From positions 1-64,000 of the forward strand of contig NZ_OZ038525.1 in assembly GCF_964036645.1 (NCBI RefSeq): 64,000 nucleotides of DNA. The letters are read 5' to 3'. Each line of letters begins with the position of its first letter. Position 1 is the first letter of the stretch. The notes under the pieces were generated by a model. It did no database searches. It saw only the letters and a program-made list of their open reading frames with translations, and was not told the origin of the DNA. Source of the stretch: Tenacibaculum sp. 190524A02b. Its GTDB lineage: Bacteria > Bacteroidota > Bacteroidia > Flavobacteriales > Flavobacteriaceae. A program made the translations under genes and the position numbers. Positions 1-9,500 of this stretch are shown here, piece after piece.

Positions 1-1425
1 ATGACTAAGACAGCTGAAGCAGTTTGGGTTGAGTGCCTATCTTTTATAAAAGATAATATAAAACCACAAGCTTATAAAACTTGGTTTGAGCCAATTAAGC
101 CTATCAAATTATCGGGGGAGGCTTTGACTATTCAGGTTCCTAGTAAGTTTTTTTATGAGTGGTTAGAGGAGCACTATATTAAATTATTACGCGTTGCCTT
201 AGTTAGGCAGTTGGGTAATGATGCCAAGCTAGTTTATGACGTTCGAATGGAAAATACGTATAGTAGTAACAGTCCTCAAACTGTTAAAATTCCTAGTTCA
301 AATAGAAATCCTATCAAACCACAAAAGGTAACAGTTCCCATTGAGTCAAAAAGAGAACTAAAAAATCCTTTTGTAATTCCTGGATTGCAAAAAGTGAAAA
401 TAGAGTCTCAATTAAACCCTAACTACAATTTTATGAATTTTGTAGAAGGAGACTCTAATAGATTAGCAAGATCGGCAGGAATGGCGGTTGCAAATAAACC
501 AGGAGGTACTTCTTTTAATCCATTATTAATTTACGGAGGTGTTGGTTTAGGAAAAACGCATTTAGCCCATGCAATAGGAGTAGAAATAAAAGATAAGTAC
601 CCAGATAAAACTGTCTTGTATATTTCTTCAGAAAAATTTACACAACAATTTATCGATTCTGTTAAATCAAATACAAGAAATGATTTTATTCATTTTTATC
701 AAATGATTGATGTGTTAATTATTGATGATGTTCAATTCTTATCAGGTAAGGCAGGTACACAGGATGTGTTCTTCCATATTTTTAATCATTTACATCAAAA
801 TGGAAAACAGGTTATTTTAACTTCTGATAAAGCGCCTGTTGATATGCAAGATATAGAGCAAAGATTATTATCTCGTTTCAAGTGGGGATTATCAGCTGAA
901 CTACAATCACCAGATTATGAAACTCGAATTTCTATATTACAAAACAAGTTATATAGAGATGGAGTAGAAATGCCTGAGGAAATAGTAGAATACATTGCAA
1001 AGAATATAAAATCTAATGTAAGAGAATTAGAAGGTGTAATTATTTCTATGATTGCACAAGCTTCTTTTAATAGGAAAGAGTTTACAATTGAGTTAGCGAA
1101 ACAAATTGTAGATAAGTTTGTAAAGAGTACTAAGAAAGAATTATCAATAGATTATATTCAAAAAGTAGTTTCTAAATATTTTGATATGGATGTAGCTACT
1201 TTACAATCTAAAACACGTAAACGTCATATTGTTCAAGCAAGGCAGTTAGCTATGTATTTTGCAAAACGTATGACAAAATCATCTTTAGCAAGTATTGGAA
1301 ATCAAATAGGGCAGAGAGATCATGCTACGGTATTACATGCATGTAAAACTGTAGATAACTTAACAGAGACTGATAAACAATTTAAAAAGTATGTTGACGA
1401 TTTAACTAAAAAGTTAACATTATAA
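1..1425 (+). CDS. dnaA: Chromosomal replication initiator protein DnaA
   Basis: DnaA binds DnaA boxes at oriC, oligomerises with ATP and opens the duplex for replication. The 474-residue protein has the usual four-part layout: an N-terminal domain (about 1-85), a linker, an AAA+ ATPase with Walker A GGVGLGKTH starting at residue 179 and Walker B IIDDVQFL, and a C-terminal DnaA-box-binding helix-turn-helix with the signature RDHATVLHACKTV. Length and start are normal for Flavobacteriia. The window begins exactly at its ATG, which fits a chromosome numbered from dnaA; its promoter and any upstream oriC elements lie outside. The phosphatase gene follows after 12 bases and is probably co-transcribed. 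Identification is secure. Confidence 0.98.
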   Translation: MTKTAEAVWVECLSFIKDNIKPQAYKTWFEPIKPIKLSGEALTIQVPSKFFYEWLEEHYIKLLRVALVRQLGNDAKLVYDVRMENTYSSNSPQTVKIPSSNRNPIKPQKVTVPIESKRELKNPFVIPGLQKVKIESQLNPNYNFMNFVEGDSNRLARSAGMAVANKPGGTSFNPLLIYGGVGLGKTHLAHAIGVEIKDKYPDKTVLYISSEKFTQQFIDSVKSNTRNDFIHFYQMIDVLIIDDVQFLSGKAGTQDVFFHIFNHLHQNGKQVILTSDKAPVDMQDIEQRLLSRFKWGLSAELQSPDYETRISILQNKLYRDGVEMPEEIVEYIAKNIKSNVRELEGVIISMIAQASFNRKEFTIELAKQIVDKFVKSTKKELSIDYIQKVVSKYFDMDVATLQSKTRKRHIVQARQLAMYFAKRMTKSSLASIGNQIGQRDHATVLHACKTVDNLTETDKQFKKYVDDLTKKLTL

Positions 1426-1437
1426 AATAAATATATC

Positions 1438-1890
1438 ATGAAAATACTAATGGTTTGTTTGGGGAATATTTGCCGTTCCCCATTGGCCGAGGGTATTTTA
1501 AAGTCTAAAGTATCTTCTGATTTTATTCAAGTTGACTCAGCTGGGACTGCTGGTTATCATGAAGGAGAGTTACCTGATAAGCGATCTATTGCTGTTGCCC
1601 AAAAAAATGGAATAGATATCACAGATCAACGTTCTAGAAAATTTTCATTAGCTGATTTTGATACCTTTGATGTCATTTATGCAATGGATGAGAGTAATTT
1701 TCATAACTTAGTTTCACTGGCAAGAAATGATGAGGATGCTGGTAAGGTCAAAATGATTCTTCAAGAAATATATCCAAACGAAAATTTAAGTGTGCCAGAT
1801 CCTTACTACGGAGGTGATAAAGGGTTTGAAAATGTATACAATATGTTAGATGAAGCTTGTGAAATAGTCGCTTCAAAATTTGTAAATTAA
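1438..1890 (+). CDS. Low-molecular-weight protein-tyrosine phosphatase
   Basis: Cytosolic phosphatase of the LMW-PTP family, which removes phosphate from tyrosine (or arginine) residues through a cysteinyl-phosphate intermediate. The P-loop CLGNICRS at residues 7-14 matches C-x5-R-S, and the general-acid loop DPYYGG appears near residue 120. The length of 150 residues is typical. It sits between dnaA and the methyltransferase, ending directly against the next start codon, so the three genes look like one transcript. The physiological substrate cannot be read from the sequence. The partner tyrosine kinase, usually in a capsule locus, is not in this window. Confidence 0.93.
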   Translation: MKILMVCLGNICRSPLAEGILKSKVSSDFIQVDSAGTAGYHEGELPDKRSIAVAQKNGIDITDQRSRKFSLADFDTFDVIYAMDESNFHNLVSLARNDEDAGKVKMILQEIYPNENLSVPDPYYGGDKGFENVYNMLDEACEIVASKFVN

Positions 1891-2595
1891 ATGAAAGGGA
1901 AATTATACTTAATTCCAACTACACTTGGAGATACTGAACCTTTAGAGGTGATGCCGATATCTGTAAAAAAAGTTATAGAGAAATTAGAACATTTTATTGT
2001 TGAGAATGAAAAATCAGCAAGAAGGTATATCAAAAAAATTACTCCGACAAAGTCGCAACCTTCTTTACAGCTTATGTTGTTAGATAAATATTCTGATGAG
2101 TTAGAGACACGAAATTATTTAGATGTATGTGAGGACGGAATATCTATAGGGTTATTATCTGAAGCGGGAGTTCCAGCAGTGGCTGATCCTGGTGCGACCA
2201 TTGTAAAACAAGCACATGAAAAAGGTATTCAAGTAATTCCCTTGGTAGGTCCATCTTCAATTTTATTAGCTTTAATGGCTTCAGGTATGAATGGACAGAG
2301 TTTTGCTTTTAATGGGTATTTACCTATAGATAAAGGTGAAAGAAAAAGAGCTATTAAAGATTTAGAAAAATTATCTAGAGACAAAGACCAATCTCAAATA
2401 TTTATTGAAACACCTTACAGGAATGAAAAAATGTTAGAGGATTTACGTTCGGTATTGGCACCAGATACCAAAGTTTGTGTTGCCTGTGACATAACTTTAC
2501 CAACAGAATATATAAAAACACTTACTGTAAAAGAATGGAAAAATGTAAAAACCGATTTACATAAACGTCCAGCTATTTTTATAGTGCACAGGTAA
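1891..2595 (+). CDS. RsmI-like SAM-dependent methyltransferase (tetrapyrrole methylase fold)
   Basis: The protein has the tetrapyrrole-methylase fold seen in RsmI, which 2'-O-methylates C1402 of 16S rRNA. Visible family motifs are GLLSEAGVPAVADPGA (about residues 86-101) and LVGPSSILLALMASGMNG (about 116-133), which form the SAM pocket. At 234 residues it is shorter than canonical RsmI (about 280). The N-terminus, which normally reads like a GNLEDIT loop followed by a CEDTR motif, is diverged (TTLGDTEPLEV and VENEKSARR). This short form is common in Bacteroidota, so the RsmI function is probable but not certain. It starts with no gap after the phosphatase stop codon. Confidence 0.8.
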   Translation: MKGKLYLIPTTLGDTEPLEVMPISVKKVIEKLEHFIVENEKSARRYIKKITPTKSQPSLQLMLLDKYSDELETRNYLDVCEDGISIGLLSEAGVPAVADPGATIVKQAHEKGIQVIPLVGPSSILLALMASGMNGQSFAFNGYLPIDKGERKRAIKDLEKLSRDKDQSQIFIETPYRNEKMLEDLRSVLAPDTKVCVACDITLPTEYIKTLTVKEWKNVKTDLHKRPAIFIVHR

Positions 2596-2607
2596 ACCGG
2601 TTTTTGC

Positions 2608-3198
2608 TTATACTAAAGGGGATTTGTTTGGGGGAATGTCTGATACATTGTATCCTGAAAACTTTTTTAAATATTCTTCTATGGTTGTACCAAAAGCATC
2701 TTTAAACTGGAATTTTCCATTGGTACGTAAAAACTTTTTAACATTGCCAGCTCCACTTAAATGAGCAGCAGCTAGAATACCTGATTCTGTTATAAGTATT
2801 CCTTTAATTTTTTTACCAACACTTCTTCTAATATCCTTTCTAAGAATCCATTTATTAACTTTACAAAGAGCTATAAATGTTCTTTCTTGTAATTCTGGGT
2901 TCTTAAGAAAACGTTGTGTGTTATATATTTTAAATCTTTTTAAGGTAGATTTTCCAAATTGGTATTTTCCTAAATAACCAAGTTTATTGATAACCGTATA
3001 TTTACCTTGTGATTCTTTAAAGCCAAGGGCTTCTTTAAATCCAATAAAATCTTTTTGTAAAAAAGGGAAATTGAATTCCTTTATATCATCAACTTTGATG
3101 ATAGGTAGTGTAGTGGTTATTTCTTTTTTAGCAGGACTTAATGTAAAACTCGTTAACAAAGTAAATCCAGTAATAGTTAAAACTAAATGTTTGATAAT
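2608..3198 (-). CDS. Exported lysozyme/transglycosylase-like protein with apparent non-AUG start
   Basis: A small exported protein with a lysozyme-like or transglycosylase-like core: FKEALGFKESQGKY, LGYLGKYQFG and ILAAAHLSGAGNVKKFL recall the Glu-Ser-x-Gly and Gln-Phe-Gly motifs of peptidoglycan lytic enzymes. Related proteins in Flavobacteriaceae are often labelled LysM or peptidoglycan-binding proteins. The in-frame TTG at 3157-3159 would cut off most of the signal peptide. Fourteen upstream codons (IIKHLVLTITGFTL) extend a hydrophobic leader back to an in-frame TAA at 3202-3204, with no ATG, GTG or TTG before the TTG. The ATT at 3196-3198 is the likeliest start. Its 3' end converges on the methyltransferase. 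The role in cell-wall turnover is inferred. Confidence 0.7.
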   Translation of the reverse strand: MIKHLVLTITGFTLLTSFTLSPAKKEITTTLPIIKVDDIKEFNFPFLQKDFIGFKEALGFKESQGKYTVINKLGYLGKYQFGKSTLKRFKIYNTQRFLKNPELQERTFIALCKVNKWILRKDIRRSVGKKIKGILITESGILAAAHLSGAGNVKKFLRTNGKFQFKDAFGTTIEEYLKKFSGYNVSDIPPNKSPLV

Positions 3199-3584
3199 TA
3201 GTTACTTTCTGTTTAGCGGGGGCAAATATATAATAAAAAATACAAATAACTAATAATCAGTTGTTTGTTGTTTGTTGTGCTTTTTTGTTTTTAATAGTTT
3301 AATGGCTTTTTTTTTATGGATTCCTTTTTTAAAGTGTAATTTTATCGGTTATTATTTGTTTTTTGTGTTAATTTTTTGCGTATAAAAATTTGTTAATTAT
3401 TTGTGTTACTTGTGATTCGTATTTGGGTATGTTTACGAACAAGTACATTTTTTGATAGAGTAATCTTTTAGAGTTAAATGTGTTTTATAAGAAGTAGTAG
3501 ATTTATAAATAAGATTTGTACTTATAAGTAAAAAAACAGCCTAAATCTTAATTTAGGCTGCTTTTAGTTTTTAATTATAGTTTT
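3199..3584. other. Gene-free interval between lysozyme-like gene and Rhs gene
   Basis: No credible coding sequence is seen. It should hold the promoter of the leftward lysozyme-like gene and does hold the terminator of the Rhs gene (3531-3560). A low-complexity TTGTTTG-type repeat lies at about 3260-3280. There is no immunity-like open reading frame here, although this is the usual place for one after an Rhs toxin gene. Confidence 0.6.
3531..3560 (-). terminator. Rho-independent terminator of the Rhs gene
   Basis: Perfect 10-bp stem CAGCCTAAAT (3537-3546) / ATTTAGGCTG (3551-3560) with a CTTA loop, followed on the minus strand by six T residues (3536-3531). It lies 25 bases beyond the Rhs stop codon. 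Confidence 0.88.
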
Positions 3585-6500
3585 TTATTCAGGAAATCTT
3601 TCTAATAAATGAGCTTCTTGTCCACTTTGAATTGCTCTTGGCCCTGGTTTGACACTAAAAGCTCTTGTCCTGTTTTGAGCTGTTAGTTTACCGTTAACTT
3701 TCTTAAAAGCAGGGATGGACGAGTCCTGATTTGTATTTACTTCGGTGCTATATACATCCCATCCTTTTTCTCTATTCTTTACAAACACATTATCATAATG
3801 AAAACTAGGATTAGCCCTACCATTAGCTGATGCAGATTCCATCATTCTTTGCTCTTCTAAGTTATCACCGTAATCTTCCCATGCAACTCTGGCTTTTGGT
3901 TGAGCTGTAGCGCCTGGGAGTCCAGATGATGCCCCATAATTTTTTAGGGTTTTACTATTTAAGTCATGGTAAAAAACATCATTGTCTCCTACAGGTCTTA
4001 CCTCTATTGCACAACCATTCATTGGTCCTGTGAAAACACATGTTCCTGCTGGTACATCTTTAGGGACTTCCATATAACCAATACCCCCAGATTGAAATGG
4101 GAAATAGTAGTCATTCCCCATAGTATTTGGAATTAATTTTATGTTATTTGCTCCAGTTATATGACTTGTTACTTCTGTAGAAACTCTTGTTCCTCTTGAA
4201 AAAACTTTACTACCTTCAATTGTTGTTGCACTTTTGCTTGAAAGATTAGCAGCTTCGGTACCATCAACAATAAAACCTTTATTAGGGAATATTGGTGCCA
4301 TTCCAGTTGGATCCACAAGGTTAATAGGGTTATTACTAGTGTAAGTGTACGGTGAGTAATTGATGTGCTTAGGATCAGGAGTTAAGAATATTTTCTTAAC
4401 AGGATGGTATAATCTAGCTTTAAAATTATACAATCCAGTAGCTTGATCGTATTCTTGCCCAGTATATAAATAGGTTCCTAATTTGTGTTTCACCTCGGTT
4501 CCTTGATGGTTAGAGTATAAAATTTCACCAAAAGGAGTGTATTTATAGGTTTCTTCTACAATACCCTCTGAAGCATTAACTACATTACGTAAACTACTTT
4601 GGTAATCACGTACAAAGAAATAGGTTTTACCTTTGTAAAGCATAGCTATAGGAGCATACTGAGCCCCATAAATATACGTTTTATCCCATGAGGTATTATC
4701 TACATTATCCGTAAGTTTTTCAAATAAAGGTAAATTACGAGTTCCAAAAATATAGGTTAAGGTATCGTCAATACTAAGCCCATGTTTAGAAGTATATTTA
4801 CGTGTTTTTTGGACTCTTCTATTGTTCGCATCGTATAAGAACTTCACTTGATTTTGCCCGTCAAATACTTTATGAGTTTTACGAGTAAAGATATCGTAGT
4901 CTAATTGGGTGTTCAGTCCTAAAGGAGTTTGTCCAATTTTAGTGTACAACCCAATTTTACTAGCAGTTTCGGTAGCGCTTTGTAATTTATTAGTACCTTG
5001 TTTGTAAGCAAAATTATTAGTTCTTCCAAATACACTAGATGACTGAGAGGTTAAATTACCATTGGTGTCGTAATCAAATTGGAATCCATCAATACCAGCT
5101 CCGTTATGTCTTTCAGCAAGAGTTAATCTATATTGATTGTCATAGGTGTATTCATACCTATCAATAGGTTGCCCTTCTTGCTGTTCTGTTTTACGCATAA
5201 TCATTCCTTGGTGATAGTTGCCGTTTACTGTGTATTCAAGATTTTCCTTGAATAGGGTTTGAGCACCATTGAATTCAGTATTAGATTCAGCTACATGTTC
5301 TTGTAAGGTGTATTTCTGAGTTGTATTTAACACGCCGTTTCCATGAATTGTTAGGTTAATCTTACCATTTGTACCATATCCATATTTAGCATAGGCAAAA
5401 GGATTTGTATTGGTTCCTATACCATATAATCTACCATTTTGATCATAGGTATAATCTACAGAAGTACCATTAGGATATACAATGTCTTTAATTTTACCAT
5501 CATGATTATAATGATATCCAATAAGCCCTTGCAAATCTCCGTTAATATAAGTAGCTTTTCTAGTGACTTGTCCTCTGATATTATAGGCATACCTGGTTTC
5601 TATTTGCTTGTCATTGATTAGACGTGAAGTATGTGTAACTTTTCCGTTAGACTTGTCTACGTTATTTTCAAAACTATCATACTGCCAAGTTTTATGAATA
5701 GTTTGTTTAATATCTGCTAACCATTCAGTGGTGTTGGCAAGGAAACTCATTTCTTGTTTATTAAAGTTACCAGGCACGTTTATAACACCAGCTTCAATAG
5801 GACGGTTAATAGGGTCATATTTAGTATAACGCCACTTAATATTTGTTTTTGATTTAGAGAAGTTATTAGCAGAAGAAAATACGGTTAGCCCTTTATTATT
5901 TTTAATTACATAGTTTCTTCCTTCATCTACGGTATTTGTATATGCTTGGTCTCCTATTAAGTCTATATTAACACGTGTGTTTTTATATTGATTCGGAGTG
6001 TTATTAGTATGTGAAAGCGGTAATCTTCTTTGTATTGTTTTATTACCGTTAGCATCATAGATATACGCATAACTACTAATCGAGTTTCCGTTTTGCATGG
6101 CTGTAGCTCTTCCAAATAAGTCTTTAACAGCAGCTTTATCATTATTACGAATCTCAGTAGAAGAAGTTTTAAACTTTAGTTTATTAGCATTACTAATACC
6201 AATAGCCGTTTCTAAAGAAGCCCCTAAAGCGTCTTGGTAGCCAGTTCTTTTGGTGTTTTCAGTATCCTGATTATTTACCCCTGGCATTGTGGTTGCGATG
6301 ACTCTTTGTAGAGGGTCATTGCTGTATTTAGTTTGTGTAAATAACCTACTAATATCAAGATGATCTTCTATTTTGTAATCATGATTATTTTGTTGGCTAA
6401 AAGTTTCATAAAGAGATACAAAATTTCCTTGTATGTTTCCATCTTGTTCATTGTACTCAATAAAGTTTTGCTCATAATTAAGTCTAGGGTTTAAATGGTA

Positions 6501-9500
6501 CAATGGTTTAGTTTGTAACATAGGTTTTCCCCATCCATTATATAGTGTAGCTTGTACAATTTTACCAATTATTTGGTTTTCACTATTGTTAAACCAATAT
6601 TGGTGTTGTATATTTCTAGCTAATCCGTCTTTATAAGTAATATCTACCACAGGATCTTTACCCGTTAATAGATTAGATACCGTACCATTGATTTGTAAGT
6701 TCGTATTGGCATTAGGAGCCCTAAGATGTGCTTTAATTTCACCATTTACATAAACAACAAGTACATTATTTTTTTGAAGAATTAAAATATTCTTACGTTT
6801 ATCTATGTCAAAACTACCCCAACTAGAACTAATAGAATTTCCTGTTTTTTGAATACGTTGATTTCCTTTAGTAATAGTAAAGTTATCATTAGCAGTGAAT
6901 GCTATAGCAAATTCATTCCCTAAATCATTAGCTGGTATATTAGTAGTACCAGATACATCTCCTAGATAAGTAGCTTTATTTTGGAAATGGATTTTCATAT
7001 TAGAGTTTGGCTGATTAACATCATAGCCATCTTGATTATGGGTTATAAAACGACTATATCCATGATGGGTGAAATCCATAGTTCTACCTGTATTATCAAT
7101 AGAAGCCATATGTTGTTGCGCATCATCTAGTATATGTGTAGTAGTTAGCCCATTATTAGCAACTTGATGTGATAACATATCATTATCGTCCCAAGCAGAG
7201 ATCGTTGCTGTAGTTCCTATTGGTCTTATTAAAATATCATCAACAAGTACATTATTTCTAAAACTCATATAGGGTACTTCATTAGCAGGAAGTAATTCTT
7301 CAATATATTGCCAAGTATTTGTAGCGATATATCTATTTTTTTCACTAATATGGTTTAAAGCACCAATAAAAGCTTTGTTATTATCATCATTAGTATCTGT
7401 AGAGTTATTCTTTTTAATCCATAAAGAAACTAAATACTGTAGGTCATTTCTTTTAGATAATTGAGTAAACTCTTTACCAGAAGAATTGGTAGCTAACACT
7501 AAGCTTTTATTCCCTGTATGTCCTTTGTTTATAAGGCTCCCAGAGAATGGAGTGTTATTTGCATTTTCAAAATCATAAAACAGTGTTCTTTTAGCACCTT
7601 TATGAGCATTAACACCATTAAAGGTAGCTATAGGTTTTTTGTTTAACGGGTGTAATACTACACTACTATAGGTATCATCAGTATCATACCAACTTAGAGG
7701 TACCCCAGTGGTAGTATCTCTATCTTCAACAGTTTTAGTACGAATCCAGTTTACAGCATAGCCACTTGGTGTTTGTTTTGAAATACTGTTAGCATTATTA
7801 GCTTGTGTAATGGCGTTACGGTGATGCTCCGCTATTTCTTTAATATTATTTTGGTGCTGCTGATGTTTAGCCGAGATATCCTCAATATTTTTTCTAATTT
7901 TATTGTGAAAATTAGCTTCAAGATTATCTGGAGTTACTCTTTTTTGTTCAAGTAGCCTTAAATGTTGTTGTAGGCTATTTAAAGAATTCTGGTAACTATT
8001 AAAATTAACATTAGCTAAACCATGTCTGGCAGTATCATGCTTATTTTGATCAAAGTTTTCAATCCCCCCATTAAAAGCATTTAAGCTATTGTGTAACGGA
8101 TTTTCTTTACTAGTTTTAAAAGCATTATAGGTATCTCTTTCATTTTTTAAAGCTTGTTGAATATTTTGAAGAACAGGCTTTAAATCATTATCATTAGCAA
8201 CTAATCCAAGTAATGATTCACGTTTTTTATTAATATCAACTTGATCTTGTCTAATATCTCTCTCTAGTTGAGTAAGAGCATTACGAAGACTGCTAATGGT
8301 TTGTTTAGCTTTCTCAATTTTAGGGTGATTAACCCCATAAGCTATACCAAACCCAATAGGCCCTCCAATCCAACCAAGTGCAATTAAATCTTGATATTTA
8401 TTAATATTACGATATTGTTGATTGATTTGTTTAATTTTATCATTAGCTTGATTACGCGAAATCCTTTGGTCACTTCTAAGCGAGTTAATATCAGAGGTTA
8501 ACTTGTTTTCTTCAGCCTTGTTTTGAGCTAAGCTTTGTTTGTAAAAATCAATATTTTTAGCTAAGTCTAATAAGTCATCATGAAGTTGTTCTATATTATC
8601 TTGAATTTCATGTTCTTTATGATGCGCTTGATGAGCGGCTCTTTCAGCTCCATGATAATCACCAATAATTGTGTGGTATTGGGCTACTTTAGTATCATAG
8701 TTTTCTATTAAAGTAGCCTGATTATTAATGTTACTGGTTATTTTTCCAATAATATTTTCAGGTAATGCGTTAGGAGCAAGTCCGTTTGCATTAGCTAAGG
8801 TATAGAAGTCTTTCGGTGCGTGAATATCTTTATTATTAATCCTAAAGCTTTCATAAGCAACTACATTTCCTCCAGTTATTTTCTCAGGATCATTTCCTTG
8901 TTTAACTGTATTAATAGTGCTAAAAGGCTCTTGAATACGATTTACTTTTCTTAAATCATCGTAATGTTCAAAAGCATAGGTATGGTATTGATTATGTTCT
9001 TCAGTAGCGCCTTGCGTAGTATATCCTTTAGAGGTAGTTTTACGGGTAATTAAACTATGTTTCGCAAATTTAAATTCTGAAGTAGTAACATTAGCTACGC
9101 CATCTATAGTGTTTATTTTCTTTACAGGACGCGATAAGTAAATTCTGTTTTCTTGTAAATGTGCTCCATCTACAGGATGTCTTAAATCTTCTTCCCATAC
9201 ATTATAATACGTATGATTACTAGCTACTACTTTTTGATTGGTGTTATAAGTTAGTGTAGCATAAGGATGTCCATATAAAGTGGTAATATTACCATTGGAA
9301 TAGTTTTGAGAGTCGTCACTATGAATGCTTTGATACGTTACCAGTGTATTGTCTTGCAACTTTAAGTCATTACTTTTAGTAGGATATCCTTTTCTATGAT
9401 CTTTTCCATAGGTGTTATATCTGTTGTAAAAATAATGTTCAATATATCCACCATCAGTAGTTGTTAAACTAACATCAGTATTTACTTTAATATCTTTACT

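Noticed and set aside
2608..3198. Lysozyme-like gene considered as the Rhs immunity or accessory protein
   Set aside because: It looks like a conserved flavobacterial core gene, is separated by a strong terminator, and has hydrolase rather than immunity features.
3257..3290. TTGTTTG-type repeat considered as a CRISPR or VNTR
   Set aside because: Only a few imperfect copies of a low-complexity motif; no spacers or repeat-spacer periodicity.
5439..5621. Plus-strand 60-codon open frame inside the Rhs gene
   Set aside because: It is antisense to a long, convincingly coding frame, has no promoter and its translation has no recognisable features.
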